Source: Undaria pinnatifida
Lineage: Eukaryota; Sar; Phaeophyceae; Laminariales; Alariaceae
Length of the DNA stretch: 64,000 nt
Direction: 5' to 3'
NCBI GenBank assembly: GCA_012845835.1
Contig: JABAKD010000025.1
Coordinates: forward strand, 772,001 to 836,000
The position numbers and the translations under genes are program-made. Shown in pieces: positions 10,195 to 19,909 of the stretch. The stretch's first letter is position 1. The number at the start of each line of letters is the position of its first letter. The notes beneath the pieces were generated by a model. The model was not told the DNA's origin, ran no database searches, and saw only the letters and a list, made by a program, of their open reading frames with translations.

Positions 10195-11690
10195 TGAAAG
10201 TTAAAATATACTCCAGCTGTGAGATCAAAATTTTTCCAAACTCATATTTGCAAGCTGTGTGTGATACTCCGATCGTGCGTATTACGGGTTGCGTGTCCTC
10301 ATTGAGGTTATAAGTCGGCGATTCCCCTTGCAACTACAGTTTAGCTATCAGGGTCAACAGGGTGATGTTAGGCAGTCGGTGCGCGCAAACTATAAAACCC
10401 GTTTTTGAGGGGGACAAAATCTGACAGCTGTGGAAGGAAATGCATCAGTAAATTAAGTGAATACTGTAAGTCGAATAACCGGTGAGGGGAGGGCGGAGTT
10501 TTAAAGGACGTGGGGGCCTGATTTAGATCAAAAGGCGGGAAGAGGGGGAGGGGACGGGTGGGGCACGTCTATTTGTGCGTGGAAACTATATATCCTTCTT
10601 GTGGGGGAGGGGGGGAGAATGTGGCGGGGGGGGCGGGGGGCGGGGGGGAGGGGCTTCAGGTCGCATAGATGTAGCGGTTTGCTATACGCCTGGTGTTAGG
10701 TCTAGGCGATGGTGCGGGTGGTGGGAAAGGAGGCGGCGTTGGGGGCGAGGGTGGGTGGGAATCACAGCAGCGGCATGGACGGCTCTAAAACGATAACAAG
10801 GCGATATGCAGGGCGTGGAAGTGTTTATTTCACTGGCGGATTTCGATATTAGATGGGGCGTTTAAGCAAAAGAAAGCGAGGAAAAAAATAATACTAAAAA
10901 GGGGGGGGGGGGGGTTAAGAGGTTTAGGTCACATAGAATATATTTAATACACTCCAGCCATGAGATCATGGAGTTGGTCGAAACTGATCTTCGCAACATT
11001 GTGTGTGATCCTCCGATCGCGCGTATGAATCATATATGTAGGGGCTTGTTATACACGCGGTGCTGGGTCTAGGCGATCTCGCGGGGTGTGGGGAAGGAGG
11101 GGGCGTTGGAGAAGGGGAGGAGGGATGAATGAAAGCTACGTCATGGATGGCGAGAAAGATAACAACGTGATATCCATTGCTTAGAAGTGTTGATTGCTGT
11201 GGCCGATTTCGATTGTAAGTGGCGTGTTTGAACGAACTGGGCGGGGAACAAAAGCGGGGGGCGGGGCGGAGGGCGGAGATGAGTTTGAGCTACGGGATGG
11301 ATGGCTAGAAGGATAATGAGATGATATCAGCTGGCTGGTAGTGTTGACTATTCTGGTAGATTTTGACTTCACGTGGGGCGTTTAAACAAGAGGGATCGGG
11401 TGGGGGAGGGGGGGGCGAGCATTTCAATATGTGCGCGGAAACTACAAAACCTTAAAGGGGACGAATATGACGGTTGCAGCAAGAAGGCACCCCTTTATAT
11501 CACCCGTGGTGTTTATTATTCTAGAAGGTTTGATGTTAGATCTAGTATGCAACCCAGTTCTTAGGTGTAGTAAACAACGTGTGAAAAGCTTCATAATTTG
11601 TTATTGTACATACATGGATCGAAAGATAGAATATTTCATATATAATCATGTAGATACCATTACTTTATCGATGGGTACAGTCATGTAGAG
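10195..11690 (-). mobile_element. Foldback-family arm, minus orientation
   Basis: Starts with the terminal phrase ATACTCCAGCTGTGAGATC, runs through the M1 module and then through several 180-230 bp modules. Each module has a GGGGCGTTT(A/G)AxCAA phrase, a TGGCTAGAAGGATAATGAGA phrase and a G-homopolymer tract (up to about 14 G near 10904). A second core (M2) at 10945-11075 carries CTCCGATCGCGCGTAT and GGTGCTGGGTCTAGGCGAT. The distal end at 11465-11630 aligns with 34910-35070. The G tracts have strong G-quadruplex potential. No protein-coding gene is supported; the glycine-rich frame at 10575-10796 is a G-tract artefact. Confidence 0.7.
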
Positions 11691-12400
11691 ACCATTATTT
11701 TCTGACATCGCTAATTATAAGAAAGAGATACGTATTGCCAAATACAACAGGCGAGGTGATGTCGTCATGCAATGTGACCGCCATTGAGAACGAAAGGAGG
11801 AAGAAATGCGAATATATATATAATCATTCGTTTTCTGGAGTTTCGGTCAGGAGTTTTCCGTCTCGACCTCAGTACCCGATTCTCGGAACAACTGGATTTC
11901 TCGGTCAATAAGGTTCGTTCGAGCGCCGTCTTCGGGGGGCGGCTCAAACGCCTCTTGCCCTGCCGTATCCGTTCCGCACCTGACCGGGATCGGGTGCGTG
12001 GGCCAAGCGAGACAAGCGAGAAATGCGCATATTTTGTGTATTTTGGGTGGTATACGCCCGAGCTATTCTTGGATCTTGGCATATGCAGAGATTGAACGAA
12101 AAAAATATTTTGGAAAACTTTTATTTCCAAGCTGGCAAATTTTTCTAATCTATTTGCTTCTTATTTCGTCCCCACCACACCTTTTTCTTGGTCACATCTC
12201 GAAGGGTTTGGCATTTTGCGCACATCGTACCACTGACTGCTGTTTCGTTGGTTTTCGACACAGGAATCCAAGATTACAATCCTTGGTTCAAGCGTTCGTT
12301 GTCTTCGAGGGGGGGCGTTCCCAACCCAACAACAACATTACACCGCTGATTTTTCATCCTAAAGATATACAACTTGTTTTTTGTAGTCCCAGACTGTGAG
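11691..12400. other. No supported gene; possible upstream region of copia A
   Basis: The position before Gag-like sequence suggests a leader or LTR, but no TG...CA borders or second LTR copy could be found. The plus frame 11998-12399 (133 codons, hydrophobic middle) has no recognisable domain. Confidence 0.3.
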
Positions 12401-12940
12401 ACATAGTTTACTCTCCTCACCTATACGGCATCAGGGCAAGTCGTCAACTACACAGCCTGCGTCAATTACAGGAGTTCTAGAAAATACGATACCGCATTCG
12501 ACGTAGAGCAACGGACTAACTTTCTTCGGTCCGGCATCACACGGTAGGACATTGAAGAAATCGTGCGCACCAAGCTAGCCACACAACCAAGGCGCTGGAG
12601 AAGCAGAGGTCAGCGGCAATCGTTTCGATGTCTGCAGCCTTGGCGGACGCAAATACTCTTGCCGTTGCCGGTGGCTTTTAGGGTGACAGCGCGGGCGGGA
12701 GGCTTGGTGGCACCAGACCGCAGCAGCAGTCACAGCAGAGGTTTGGTGGCGCCGGGCAGCAGCCTCAGCGAGCAGTACGAGGGTGCCGGGTAGCTACCGC
12801 AATGACTGCAGCAGTATGGGGGCGCCGGGCAGCAGCCGCGGCAGCAGCGACAATATGGAATAGGGGGACAACAGCAGCAGCGCCGAGGTGGAGACCAGCG
12901 CTACCGGCAGCACCCCCGACCCCAGCAGCAGCATCAACAT

Positions 12941-13417
12941 GTGGGGACTGGTTTGGTGGGTAACACCGGACGTGGGTGGTACAAGCCGGAGTTTCACTCG
13001 TCACCAGGAACGTCGATGGGAGGAGTGTACAAGTGCGAGCGGTGTGGTGCCCTCAGGCATAAGTCCGCGATTTGCAGATCTACCAACGCTTTTGTGGGCG
13101 AATGCAGTATCTGTGGAGCGTACGATCACCTGGTCAGGCAGTGGCGTACTGGTCTGCTCACCCGTATGCACGCTAACGCCATGTTTGGTTCCGGCATTGG
13201 CGTACCTGGACAGGGAGCCTGGCTACAGCAACAGGGTGGCCTAGTCATGCATGGCGACAGCGGCGAGGCATGGGGGCGGGGTGGTGAGGGCGGTGGAGCA
13301 CAATTCTGGGCCGGGGCCGGTGAGAGCGGTGGCGCACAACACTGGGCCCGAGATGGCGAGGGCGGTGGCGAACAGCACTGGGCCGGGGGCGGTGAGGGCG
13401 GGGGCGCACAACACTAG
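12941..13417 (+). pseudogene. Copia A Gag with CCHC zinc knuckle
   Basis: The 158-codon frame contains CERCGALRHKSAIC, a textbook C-x2-C-x4-H-x4-C nucleocapsid zinc knuckle, near residues 32-45. About 20 residues later a second one, CSICGAYDHLVRQW, has its last Cys replaced by Trp. Zinc knuckles of this type bind the element's RNA in the virus-like particle. Downstream the frame enters repeats of about 12 residues rich in Gly, Glu, Gln, His and Trp, and then a stop. Upstream, 12560-12900, is Gln/Ala-rich in other frames, so frameshifts have broken Gag. Confidence 0.7.
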
Positions 13418-13700
13418 ACCGGCAGCGGTAAGGGCGGGGGGGCACAACACTGGGCCAGGTGCGGCGAGGGCGGTGGAGCACAACACTGGGCCGGGGGCCG
13501 CGAGAGCGGTGGTGCAGAGGGTTTGGCCGTGGGCGGTGAGGGCGGTCGCGAAAATGTTTTGACCAGGGTGGTGAGGGCGGTGGAGTATCGAATTGGGCCA
13601 GGGGTGGTGGGGTGTTGGCGCACAGGGTTCGGCAGGGGGTGGTGAGAGCTGGAGAGTGTACCAGATCTGGCCGGGGCCGGAGAGAGAGGTGGAGCACGCA
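13250..13700 (+). repeat. 36-bp coding minisatellite inside copia A Gag
   Basis: About ten imperfect units around GGCGGTGGCGCACAACACTG plus GGCCGGGGGCGGTGAG. A 36-bp period keeps the reading frame and encodes GGGAQHWAGGGE-like peptides. Several later units carry stops or changes. The three long open frames on the opposite strand (13241-14272, 13245-13841, 13414-13701) are antisense to this GC-rich repeat. Confidence 0.7.
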
Positions 13701-13914
13701 TAGGCGGCGAGGTCCAGGGGCAGCCAGAGCAGGGGGGCGGAAAAGCGTGGCGGGGTGGACTGCTTTCCTCGACAATTGACAGCCAACCGCCAGACAGAAG
13801 CAGTCAACAGATGCGGGGGCCCAACCCTCTTCGTGGTGCATTTACCGTCGCTAGGCCAGTTGTATGCGTTTTTTACTGAGGGTGATACTTGGATCCGGAA
13901 AAGCCTGTGAGTAA

Positions 13915-14467
13915 AAGTCTGATTGGAGATAGCGCTGCACCCGTCCACTGTACTGGTGACCGCACATTTTTCGTCAATACGCGGTTCTCTGGCCGTGATG
14001 AGAAATTTTAGCATTAGTGACGGCAAGGAAATGGTTGCAAAATATTTTGGGCACATTGTTGTGGTGAGTTGTTTGGGCACTGTGCCGAGAATGTAGAGGT
14101 GACCTTGCGAAACGTAGCGTTTGTGTCCCGGGTTCCTTTTGAAGAGTGTTCTTTCAAAGTAATTCAAGAGGAACACGTAATTACGCTTGACAGCGCAGGC
14201 GCTCACATGATTGATAGACGTGTACGGGAAACGATTGGGCACTACGTCGAGGCTACGAAAGTAGTGCGGCACGCCAACACCCCCGTGGTTGCTGCCGCAG
14301 AGCTAAAGCCTGTTAAGCCCGCTACCTCATCGGTGCAGCAACAGCAGCAATGGTGGGTAACGCCGGCAGTGACGCATTCTGTTTCACGACAACAGGGCGG
14401 CATGGGTCAACGGCATGGCTTTGTTTCGATGGTAGCCGCGTGGGCGGACATCGACATGGAAATTTGA
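13915..14467 (+). pseudogene. Copia A protease / pre-integrase segment
   Basis: Around 13925-13990 the translation reads GDSAAPVHCTGDRTFF. In copia proteases the active-site region is D-S-G-A-x-x-H-x-T; here Gly is replaced by Ala, so the site is probably dead. About 40 codons on, in the frame starting at 14069, come VTLRNVAFVSRVPFEECSF and VIQEEHVITLDSAGAHM, which match the region after the copia protease (VxLxxVxFVPxxxxNLFSF in relatives). Two frames are needed, so a frameshift lies near 14000-14060. The segment ends in a Gln/Pro/Val-rich linker. Confidence 0.6.
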
Positions 14468-14479
14468 GACCAGTTCCCG

Positions 14480-15460
14480 CCATTTACGCCCCCCCTTGAT
14501 CTGCCAAAGTGCCCGGCGAGCGAGTTAGTGACAACCCACACGAATGCTCAGGCATACGCGGACGAGTACTTGGATGCGTGGCATCGTGGTATAGAGGTAG
14601 AAAGAGGTGATCCGATCGGCGAGGAGACATTCATCGCTGAGGTGGACGCGACAATTGGTGGCACGTAGAAACAAAACGGTATCAATGTGAATTCAGCCAA
14701 GTGGGTTTATTCTCGCAATGTTAATGAGTTTGGTAGAGCAGTGCAGGCAAAGGCAAGATTGGTAACGAGGTGCTTCGGGCAACCTGCAGGCATGGACGTT
14801 TCGATACTTTCTCCCCGTCCCCATCCCTTGCGAGCTTTCGTCTGCTGGCTGTGATTGCGTGCGACTTGACATTGAACTTATGGCATTTCGATCACGAGTA
14901 AGCGTTTGTCCAGTTTGAGCTAAATGAGGATGTTCACATGCGCCTCGCACGTGGATGTGGGGCAATGTCCGGCAAGGTGGTCAAGTTGTGACGCGGTCTG
15001 TATGGCTTGATGCGGGCGTCGCGACAATGGCACCATCACTTGTTGCGCGGTTTGAGGGGTCTGGTGTTTGAGCAGTGTGAGGTTGATGCGCACGTAATGC
15101 GGTTGATAGAGGAGAAAGCCGAGTCCATCGTGAAGTAGACGATATTTTGGCGATAGGGCTTAAGCGAAGGTGTGACAAGTTTTTTTGAGAGTCTGAACCA
15201 CTTCGTTCCTATTAACAACCTGGGGGAGTTGCGGTGGTAGGCAGGTTGCTGATTTTCTCGAACCTGGAGTACGGGGGCGTCGGCGGGGGCGTCGGCGTAA
15301 TCACATCAGTTTTTGCTGTCACTCGCGGCAAGAGTGTACCGATAAAGGTCGACCGGAAGCACCATCGGTTTGACAAGAATGAGCCACAATTTGATGAGCA
15401 TTTTCGATCTTTCGTGAGACATCTGACGTGGATAGCGAACCAGACTCGACCGCACATTCT
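14480..15460 (+). pseudogene. Copia A reverse transcriptase (RVT_2 type)
   Basis: Reading several frames in turn recovers copia RT landmarks: SAKWVYSRNVNEFGRAVQAK and ARLV-RCFGQ (14695-14790), WHFDHE-AFVQFELNEDVHMR (14880-14945), a GLYGL motif (14998-15012), QWHHHLLRGL, a V-D-D-I-L-A remnant at about 15135-15150, HFVPINNLGELRW (15195-15240) and ANQTRPHILHAVRAVARYSA (15437-15500). Frame stops occur between them, for example TAA where relatives have Gln and TGA where they have Arg. This enzyme copies element RNA into DNA; the copy here cannot be functional. Confidence 0.7.
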
Positions 15461-15464
15461 CCAT

Positions 15465-16057
15465 GCGGTCAGGGCGGTAGCAAGGTACTCTGCAGCGCCA
15501 AAGTCATTTCATTGGCAGGCAGCGTTGCTCATCGTAATGTGCATCAAATCTACGAGCACTTGCGGCATTAGGTTCAAGAGAGGTCAGAGATGTGGAGTTA
15601 ATTTATGGTTGTACGTGGATTCAGAGAGGCGAATGACCTGAGGTCTGCGTCTGGCGGAGTTGTGATGTCCGCTGGCGCCTTGGTATTGTTTTTCTCTAGG
15701 ACGCAAATAAGCGTCAACCTTTCTTCTACGGATGCAGAGTACTTGGCGATGGCCACGGGGTTCCGCGAGACGATTTTCATGCGATATATCTGGAGTTTCG
15801 TTTTCCTGAACTGCAACGTTGGATGTAATATGGTGACTGAGGATAACATGGGGGCGATCCGCCTGGCGAGAACAACCCTGTGACTACCTCTAGCAGTAAG
15901 CACGTTGATGTTCGCCACCATTTCCTTCGTGAGTCTGTTGCTAATTAATGAGGAGTTTAAGGCTATCCATGTACCGTCGGCACAGCAGCATGCTGACATT
16001 CTCACCAACTCGCTGCTTATGGGGGCGTTTCGGTTTCACCGCAGCTTTTTTATTTGA
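15465..16057 (+). pseudogene. Copia A RNase H domain and C-terminus
   Basis: Continues from the RT. It reads YVDSERR at 15611-15630, SASGGVVMSAGALVLFFSRT at 15650-15710, then SSTDAEYLAMATGFRETIFM, EDNMGAIRLA at 15840-15870 and VPSAQQHADILTNSLLMGAF at 15970-16030. These are the D-E-D landmarks and C-terminal HADILTK-type tail of copia RNase H. The tail Lys of DILTK is Asn here. Two or three frame changes interrupt it. The 92-codon frame 15605-15883 covers the middle. Confidence 0.7.
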
Positions 16058-16059
16058 AC

Positions 16060-16738
16060 ATATTATGGTGATTTCGCTCATTAGATAATTGTTTTTCGAG
16101 GTGTTGGTTGGAGCTGTCATGGAAACGCGATGTTACTCTTCTTGATGTTCCTGACTGGATTTGACTGGACGCATCGTTTTCGCCGAGCAGAGGGGGAGGA
16201 GTGACTGCATACTCAGCGTCCGCCGCGAGCAATGAAATGTGCCGAGTACGGGAGGGGGGTTCATTGTACCCCCCGCGGCCACATATAATTTCTATCGTAG
16301 GTTATGGAATTTACCATTTTGCTGTGTGAATTCGGGATGCGTTGGATCTACGGGCGAGATACGTCGATGCTGTATGCCGAGCAGGGGGGGCGGGGGGCAT
16401 GATACTCGGCGTTTAAAACAACCAAACATTTCATGACGTACATGGCAACAGGTAGTATGTGTGTTAAGCTTCACGGGAAGATATGAGCCGATCAAATTGC
16501 AGGAGCGTCCCGAGTGTCCCTTTTGCTAACTGATGTGGTTCCCGATACGGCGTGCGAGATAATTACCACGAGATATCGCATGTGTGGTACTGCTGTGTCT
16601 ATCATTGATTTGCGAATACCTGCAATTTTGTTCATACGGAGGCATGATTTGAGCGATTAGTATCATGTCATTTGGTCTTGATATGCGTTGATGTACCAAT
16701 GTTATCGTATTTTAGAGGCATACGAGTAGTGGTGTTCA
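16060..16738. other. No gene; a GC-tract phrase duplicated
   Basis: A phrase CGAGCAGAGGGGGAGG with a CATACTCAGCG phrase about 20 bases later (near 16185-16220) recurs at 16376-16412 as CGAGCAGGGGGGGCGG and a GATACTCGGCG phrase. The two lie about 190 bp apart. The segment probably includes 3' non-coding sequence or LTR remains of copia A, but no LTR boundary is visible. Confidence 0.35.
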
Positions 16739-16739
16739 A

Positions 16740-17050
16740 TAAGGAGATATACTTGGATGTGAACAACGCACAAAAGGCTACTTGTCAGAGGTCTGTACCG
16801 TTGGTGGAGTTGTGATGATGCGTGTTGGCACCTTATTTACCGTTTTTCTCTTGGGTCCAAACACGCGTTACGCTCTCGTCTATGGTATTGGAGTGTGGAC
16901 AGCGGGGAGTTTTCGATTTTCTGCGTGCGTCAGCATCATAACACCATGCTGATTCTCTCTCCAAACCGTTGTATATGGAGGCATTTTGCCGCTTGCGCTT
17001 GCATTCCCTCTTGAGGAATATACAGCAGGGGGCTGCTGGAGTTGGAGTTG
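16740..17050 (+). pseudogene. Copia B: RNase H C-terminal fragment
   Basis: Reads in shifting frames a VxxNNAQKATCQRSV segment, VVMM-VGT...VFLLG and then an AQHHADSLSKPLYMEAF-like tail near 16930-16990. This parallels HADILTKxLxMxAF at the end of copia RNase H. It is a second, more diverged copia relic, 680 bp downstream of copia A and in the same orientation. Confidence 0.5.
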
Positions 17051-17251
17051 ATTTGTTTCCCTATGGGAGACATGCTGTTATTTGCTCTTTCGAACGCAGT
17101 AGAAGGCAAGTGGGCCGAGGTTATTGGGCGATTGGATTTAATATTCAGACAATGTTAGTGACTTTATTTTTTATTTTTTACCAACAGATTCTCGCTCGTT
17201 GGATTTTTCCTTTGCCCTTGATTAAAGTGGGAGATACGTACTGAACTTGAG
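17051..17251. other. Possible copia B 3' non-coding or LTR sequence
   Basis: T-rich sequence following the RNase H tail and continuing, after the hAT insertion, at 17810. No LTR borders identified. Confidence 0.3.
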
Positions 17252-17809
17252 GTTGAGACCAGGGATGTGCATTACCAGGTACTCATTACGGGTAATTACG
17301 GGTAATAATGTGGATGGGCCGTGCGTAATGTGGATATGCCGCGGTAATGTTCCGTATTTATACGGTGCGTCTGTTGTGCCACTTGCTTTATTAGAAGGTT
17401 CAAGTTTCAAGCAGCTGGGTTGAGGTTTGATCGCTCCGATTAAGGACATGGAGAATGGAGAATGAGTATGATCTTTTTTCTTTTTGACTTTTCTGAAGTC
17501 TGTACTCTGCGCTATGTACCAAATACAACATACAACATACAACATGCTCTCCAACGGTTGCTGCAGGGCTGCAGCTGTGGCGGTAGGGTATCATACATCA
17601 AACATACAAACATACTACCAGACACCACATACATCTCGGCGAGAACGCGAAGCAAGAGAGCAAATGCTACCCACGAAACCCCTGGGTACAGGGTAACACA
17701 GCTATACACGGACCCCCCGGGGATGGGGGGATTTTGTCCCCGCACGGTAGCCGTAATTACGCGTGTGTAATGTGTTCAATCTGAAGTTATGTACATCCCT
17801 GGTTGAGAC
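17252..17809. mobile_element. Non-autonomous hAT-type element with 8-bp target duplication
   Basis: The element body runs 17260-17801 (542 bp). It begins CAGGGATGTGCATTAC and ends GTACATCCCTG, imperfect inverted repeats starting CAGGGATG. It is flanked on both sides by the identical octamer GTTGAGAC (17252-17259 and 17802-17809). The 8-bp duplication with CAGGG-type ends is diagnostic of hAT transposons. Subterminal TTACGGGTAATTACGGGTAAT near the left and CCGTAATTACGCG near the right fit subterminal transposase-binding repeats (inference). There is no transposase frame, so it would have needed a transposase supplied in trans. The perfect duplication suggests a fairly recent insertion into copia B DNA. 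Confidence 0.85.
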
Positions 17810-18488
17810 ATTTTGACATTGGGATTGCTGTTTAACTTGGGCAATTCTTAAGTTGCACAAACATAGGCTTGAACTGTGTTGTTTTGCTGGACAGTGAAAG
17901 AGGGCATGGATCACTTGTAACGAACGACGTTTCACTGCGCAACCTTGAGATAGGAGACGACCTAACGGGAGAACTTACAAGTAACAATACGTGAATTCAC
18001 ATTTCCCTTCTACCTTGGCAATTATTGATGGTGGGATTTGGAACTGATATTATACCCTGGCAATAGCTTTTATGGAATTTGGGATTTGCCGTTTTATCTG
18101 GTCATCTTTTTGCAGAGTTGTTCGAGACCTATCGTACCTTGCACGGGGTAGGGGGGCTGTTCGTGGTATTACTGTTAAGATTCTGGTCTGTAGATGTTTG
18201 AGTTTTATGGTGTATGCGGAAGCATTATGGATATATGGTGGAGGCCTTCTCGGGTGGACGACTTGCGTCACGCGAGGTGGTCGATGATGTTAACGATACG
18301 ACCCGGGTTAGTGATACCGCCCGTATATATGGCCGAGGGGAGTCCGTGACAAATTGGTACGGCTCACTCGCGTGTGTACGAAGTGGGTGACATACACTCT
18401 GTCGCTTCGTTCTGTTCTGCGTGGGTGAGGGTCTGTGATAGGGCGGTATGATCCTCCCCCGTGTATTTTCGTTGGTGGTGCAAAAGTC
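17810..18488. other. No gene; continuation of the copia B non-coding region
   Basis: Lies between the hAT insertion and a copia Gag-like start. By position it may be an LTR plus leader, but no matching LTR copy was found. Minus-strand frames at 18225-18565 overlap each other in several frames and carry no motif. Confidence 0.3.
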
Positions 18489-18489
18489 C

Positions 18490-18580
18490 ATATGTTACTC
18501 TCCTCGTGTACGGCATCGGGGCAAGCCGCGCCACGACTGGCGTCATCTACAGCAGTTAATGACAACAGACACCGTATTCT
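18490..18580 (+). pseudogene. Copia Gag 5' fragment
   Basis: Aligns at DNA level with 12405-12495 at the start of copia A: both read GTTTACTCTCCTC or GTTACTCTCCTC, then TACGGCATC-GGGCAAG. About 90 bp is preserved before the alignment is lost. Confidence 0.5.
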
Positions 18581-18719
18581 GAAATCTTAGTAAAAAGAAG
18601 GGTCCACGGAACAATCCACGCTACAGCTCGAAGTTGAAACCGTGCTGTTGCTTCATTATGCTACAAATTAGCCGACCGGGACGATGGGTTTTGTTCGTTA
18701 CATTATATTGATGTTTCCA

Positions 18720-19200
18720 TCCATACACATCGTGCACAACCAGTGTCCGCGCTGATGCCCCATGGAGAGGGGTAGAGAGACGAGATATTTGTTCGCACCC
18801 TACGAGACTACGAGAGGGAGATACACTATACTACAATAGCGGATACAGCAAGGTGAAACATCGTCATGTAAGGCCAACCACAATGAGCATGCGGGCAAAA
18901 AAAAGCATGCAAGCCTGCACACCAGAGACTACTTTCTGCTGTGTTATTAGCAACGAAGACGGAAAATTAAGGAAAAAAATGGCAGCAAAAAATGACAACG
19001 ATACGAAACAACATACGAAGACGAAAAAAAAAACTGGCACCAAAGACGGCACGAAAAAAATTGAAGAAGAACAACACCCAGCCAGCAACCACTAATAGCA
19101 GCAAAGAAGACGAACCCAGACAACCCACAACGCACAACAGCTATTTAGCAAGTGTTAACGCGAACGAGACTGATGAATACAACCAACCAACCAACGTCGG
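18720..19200 (+). repeat. Dispersed repeat E, copy 1, with A-rich tail
   Basis: Begins with a GATGTTTCCATCCATACAC...CAACCAGTGTCCGCGCTGATG phrase, includes AAGGCCAACCACAATGAGCA and ends in about 250 bp of A-rich sequence. The same order occurs at 29640-30000 and, in part, at 26840-27250 and 28400-28460. The A-rich end suggests a retroposon. The A-rich frames on both strands are not credible genes. Confidence 0.5.
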
Positions 19201-19494
19201 ATGAAGCAATCATATAGCGGGTATGACACATTTCGAGGAGAAATATTGACGGTATCTTACCGCTTTTTCGACAAAATGGTTGACATACTCTTTGAGTAAT
19301 ATATACCTTTAAACTAGCCCTTAACCCTAGCCGAATGGCAACGCAACCAACCAATGTATCACAGGGTGAAACCCCCTTCGTCTCGTACGCGGTAGTCATC
19401 AACCATCGTCTGGAAAAAATAGTAAGCTGAGCCGGAAGTATTGCCACATACTATATATATTGGTGGGTAGTTTGTTTGTTTGTTTGATTGTTGT

Positions 19495-19815
19495 TCACAC
19501 TTACTTCCCCTTTCCATCTTCTAGACAAGCCGTCTTCACCGGTGTCACTCCTCCCCCTTGAATTTCGCTTTCAGATTTTTTGGGGCAGAAGGTTCATTAA
19601 TCCCTCTACTTTTCTATTTTTCATCGAGCGTTGCTTTTCATAACTCACTCTCTCGCGTTTTCCGCAAACAAATTTGTGCACAAAGAATTTAGTCTAGGCC
19701 CTACGAATATATACGAGTTGGCACCGTGGGCGACGCAAGCTCATGAACATGACCTACACCAGGCTCGAGGGCAGCATGATACGCCGAGGGGGCGACCGGA
19801 TGTAACATATCACCT
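19495..19815 (-). mobile_element. tRNA-derived SINE-like element, copy 1
   Basis: Alignable over about 300 bp with 25393-25690: both share CTTCTxGACAAG, TTTTTCATCGAG-GTTGCT, TATACGAG and CCAGGCTCGAGG, then ATGATACGCC. On the minus strand the head of copy 2 carries pol III A- and B-box-like motifs. In this copy the A-box region GGCGTATCATG persists but the B box is degraded. The body is non-coding. Confidence 0.5.
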
Positions 19816-19820
19816 GCGCA

Positions 19821-19842
19821 AAAACCCTAACCTTAACCCTAA
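19821..19842. repeat. Interstitial telomere-like tract
   Basis: AAACCCTAACCTTAACCCTAAG directly follows the SINE-like element, and another CCCTTAACCCTAG lies at about 19318. Too short to be a chromosome end. Confidence 0.5.
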
Positions 19843-19909
19843 GCTGTTCGTCGTGAGCCGACTGCAACAAGTCGGACGACCTAGTGAAATACGTACGTAC
19901 GTGCGCTTC

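Larger units (their letters stand above)
12400..16060 (+). mobile_element. Copia A: decayed Ty1/copia retrotransposon lacking integrase
   Basis: Order on the plus strand: Gag-like start (12400-12620), glutamine/glycine-rich linker, zinc knuckles (13034-13141), a 36-bp tandem repeat, protease-like segment (13930-14270), linker, copia reverse transcriptase (14670-15460) and RNase H (15465-16057). The Ty1/copia order is Gag-PR-IN-RT-RH, but no integrase motif is present: sequence passes from the protease/pre-integrase part at about 14290 to the pre-RT linker at about 14480. Stops and frameshifts are frequent. LTRs could not be delimited. Confidence 0.75.

Noticed and set aside
13241-14272. 343-codon minus-strand open frame, the longest reverse-strand frame in its region
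   Set aside because: It is antisense to the 36-bp GC-rich repeat and protease part of copia A, where the plus strand carries zinc-knuckle and copia motifs. The Pro/Ala/His-rich translation is a mirror of the repeat.
17462-17770. Possible transposase fragment within the hAT element
   Set aside because: The 102-codon frame lacks any hAT dimerisation or BED-finger motif and overlaps frames on the other strand.
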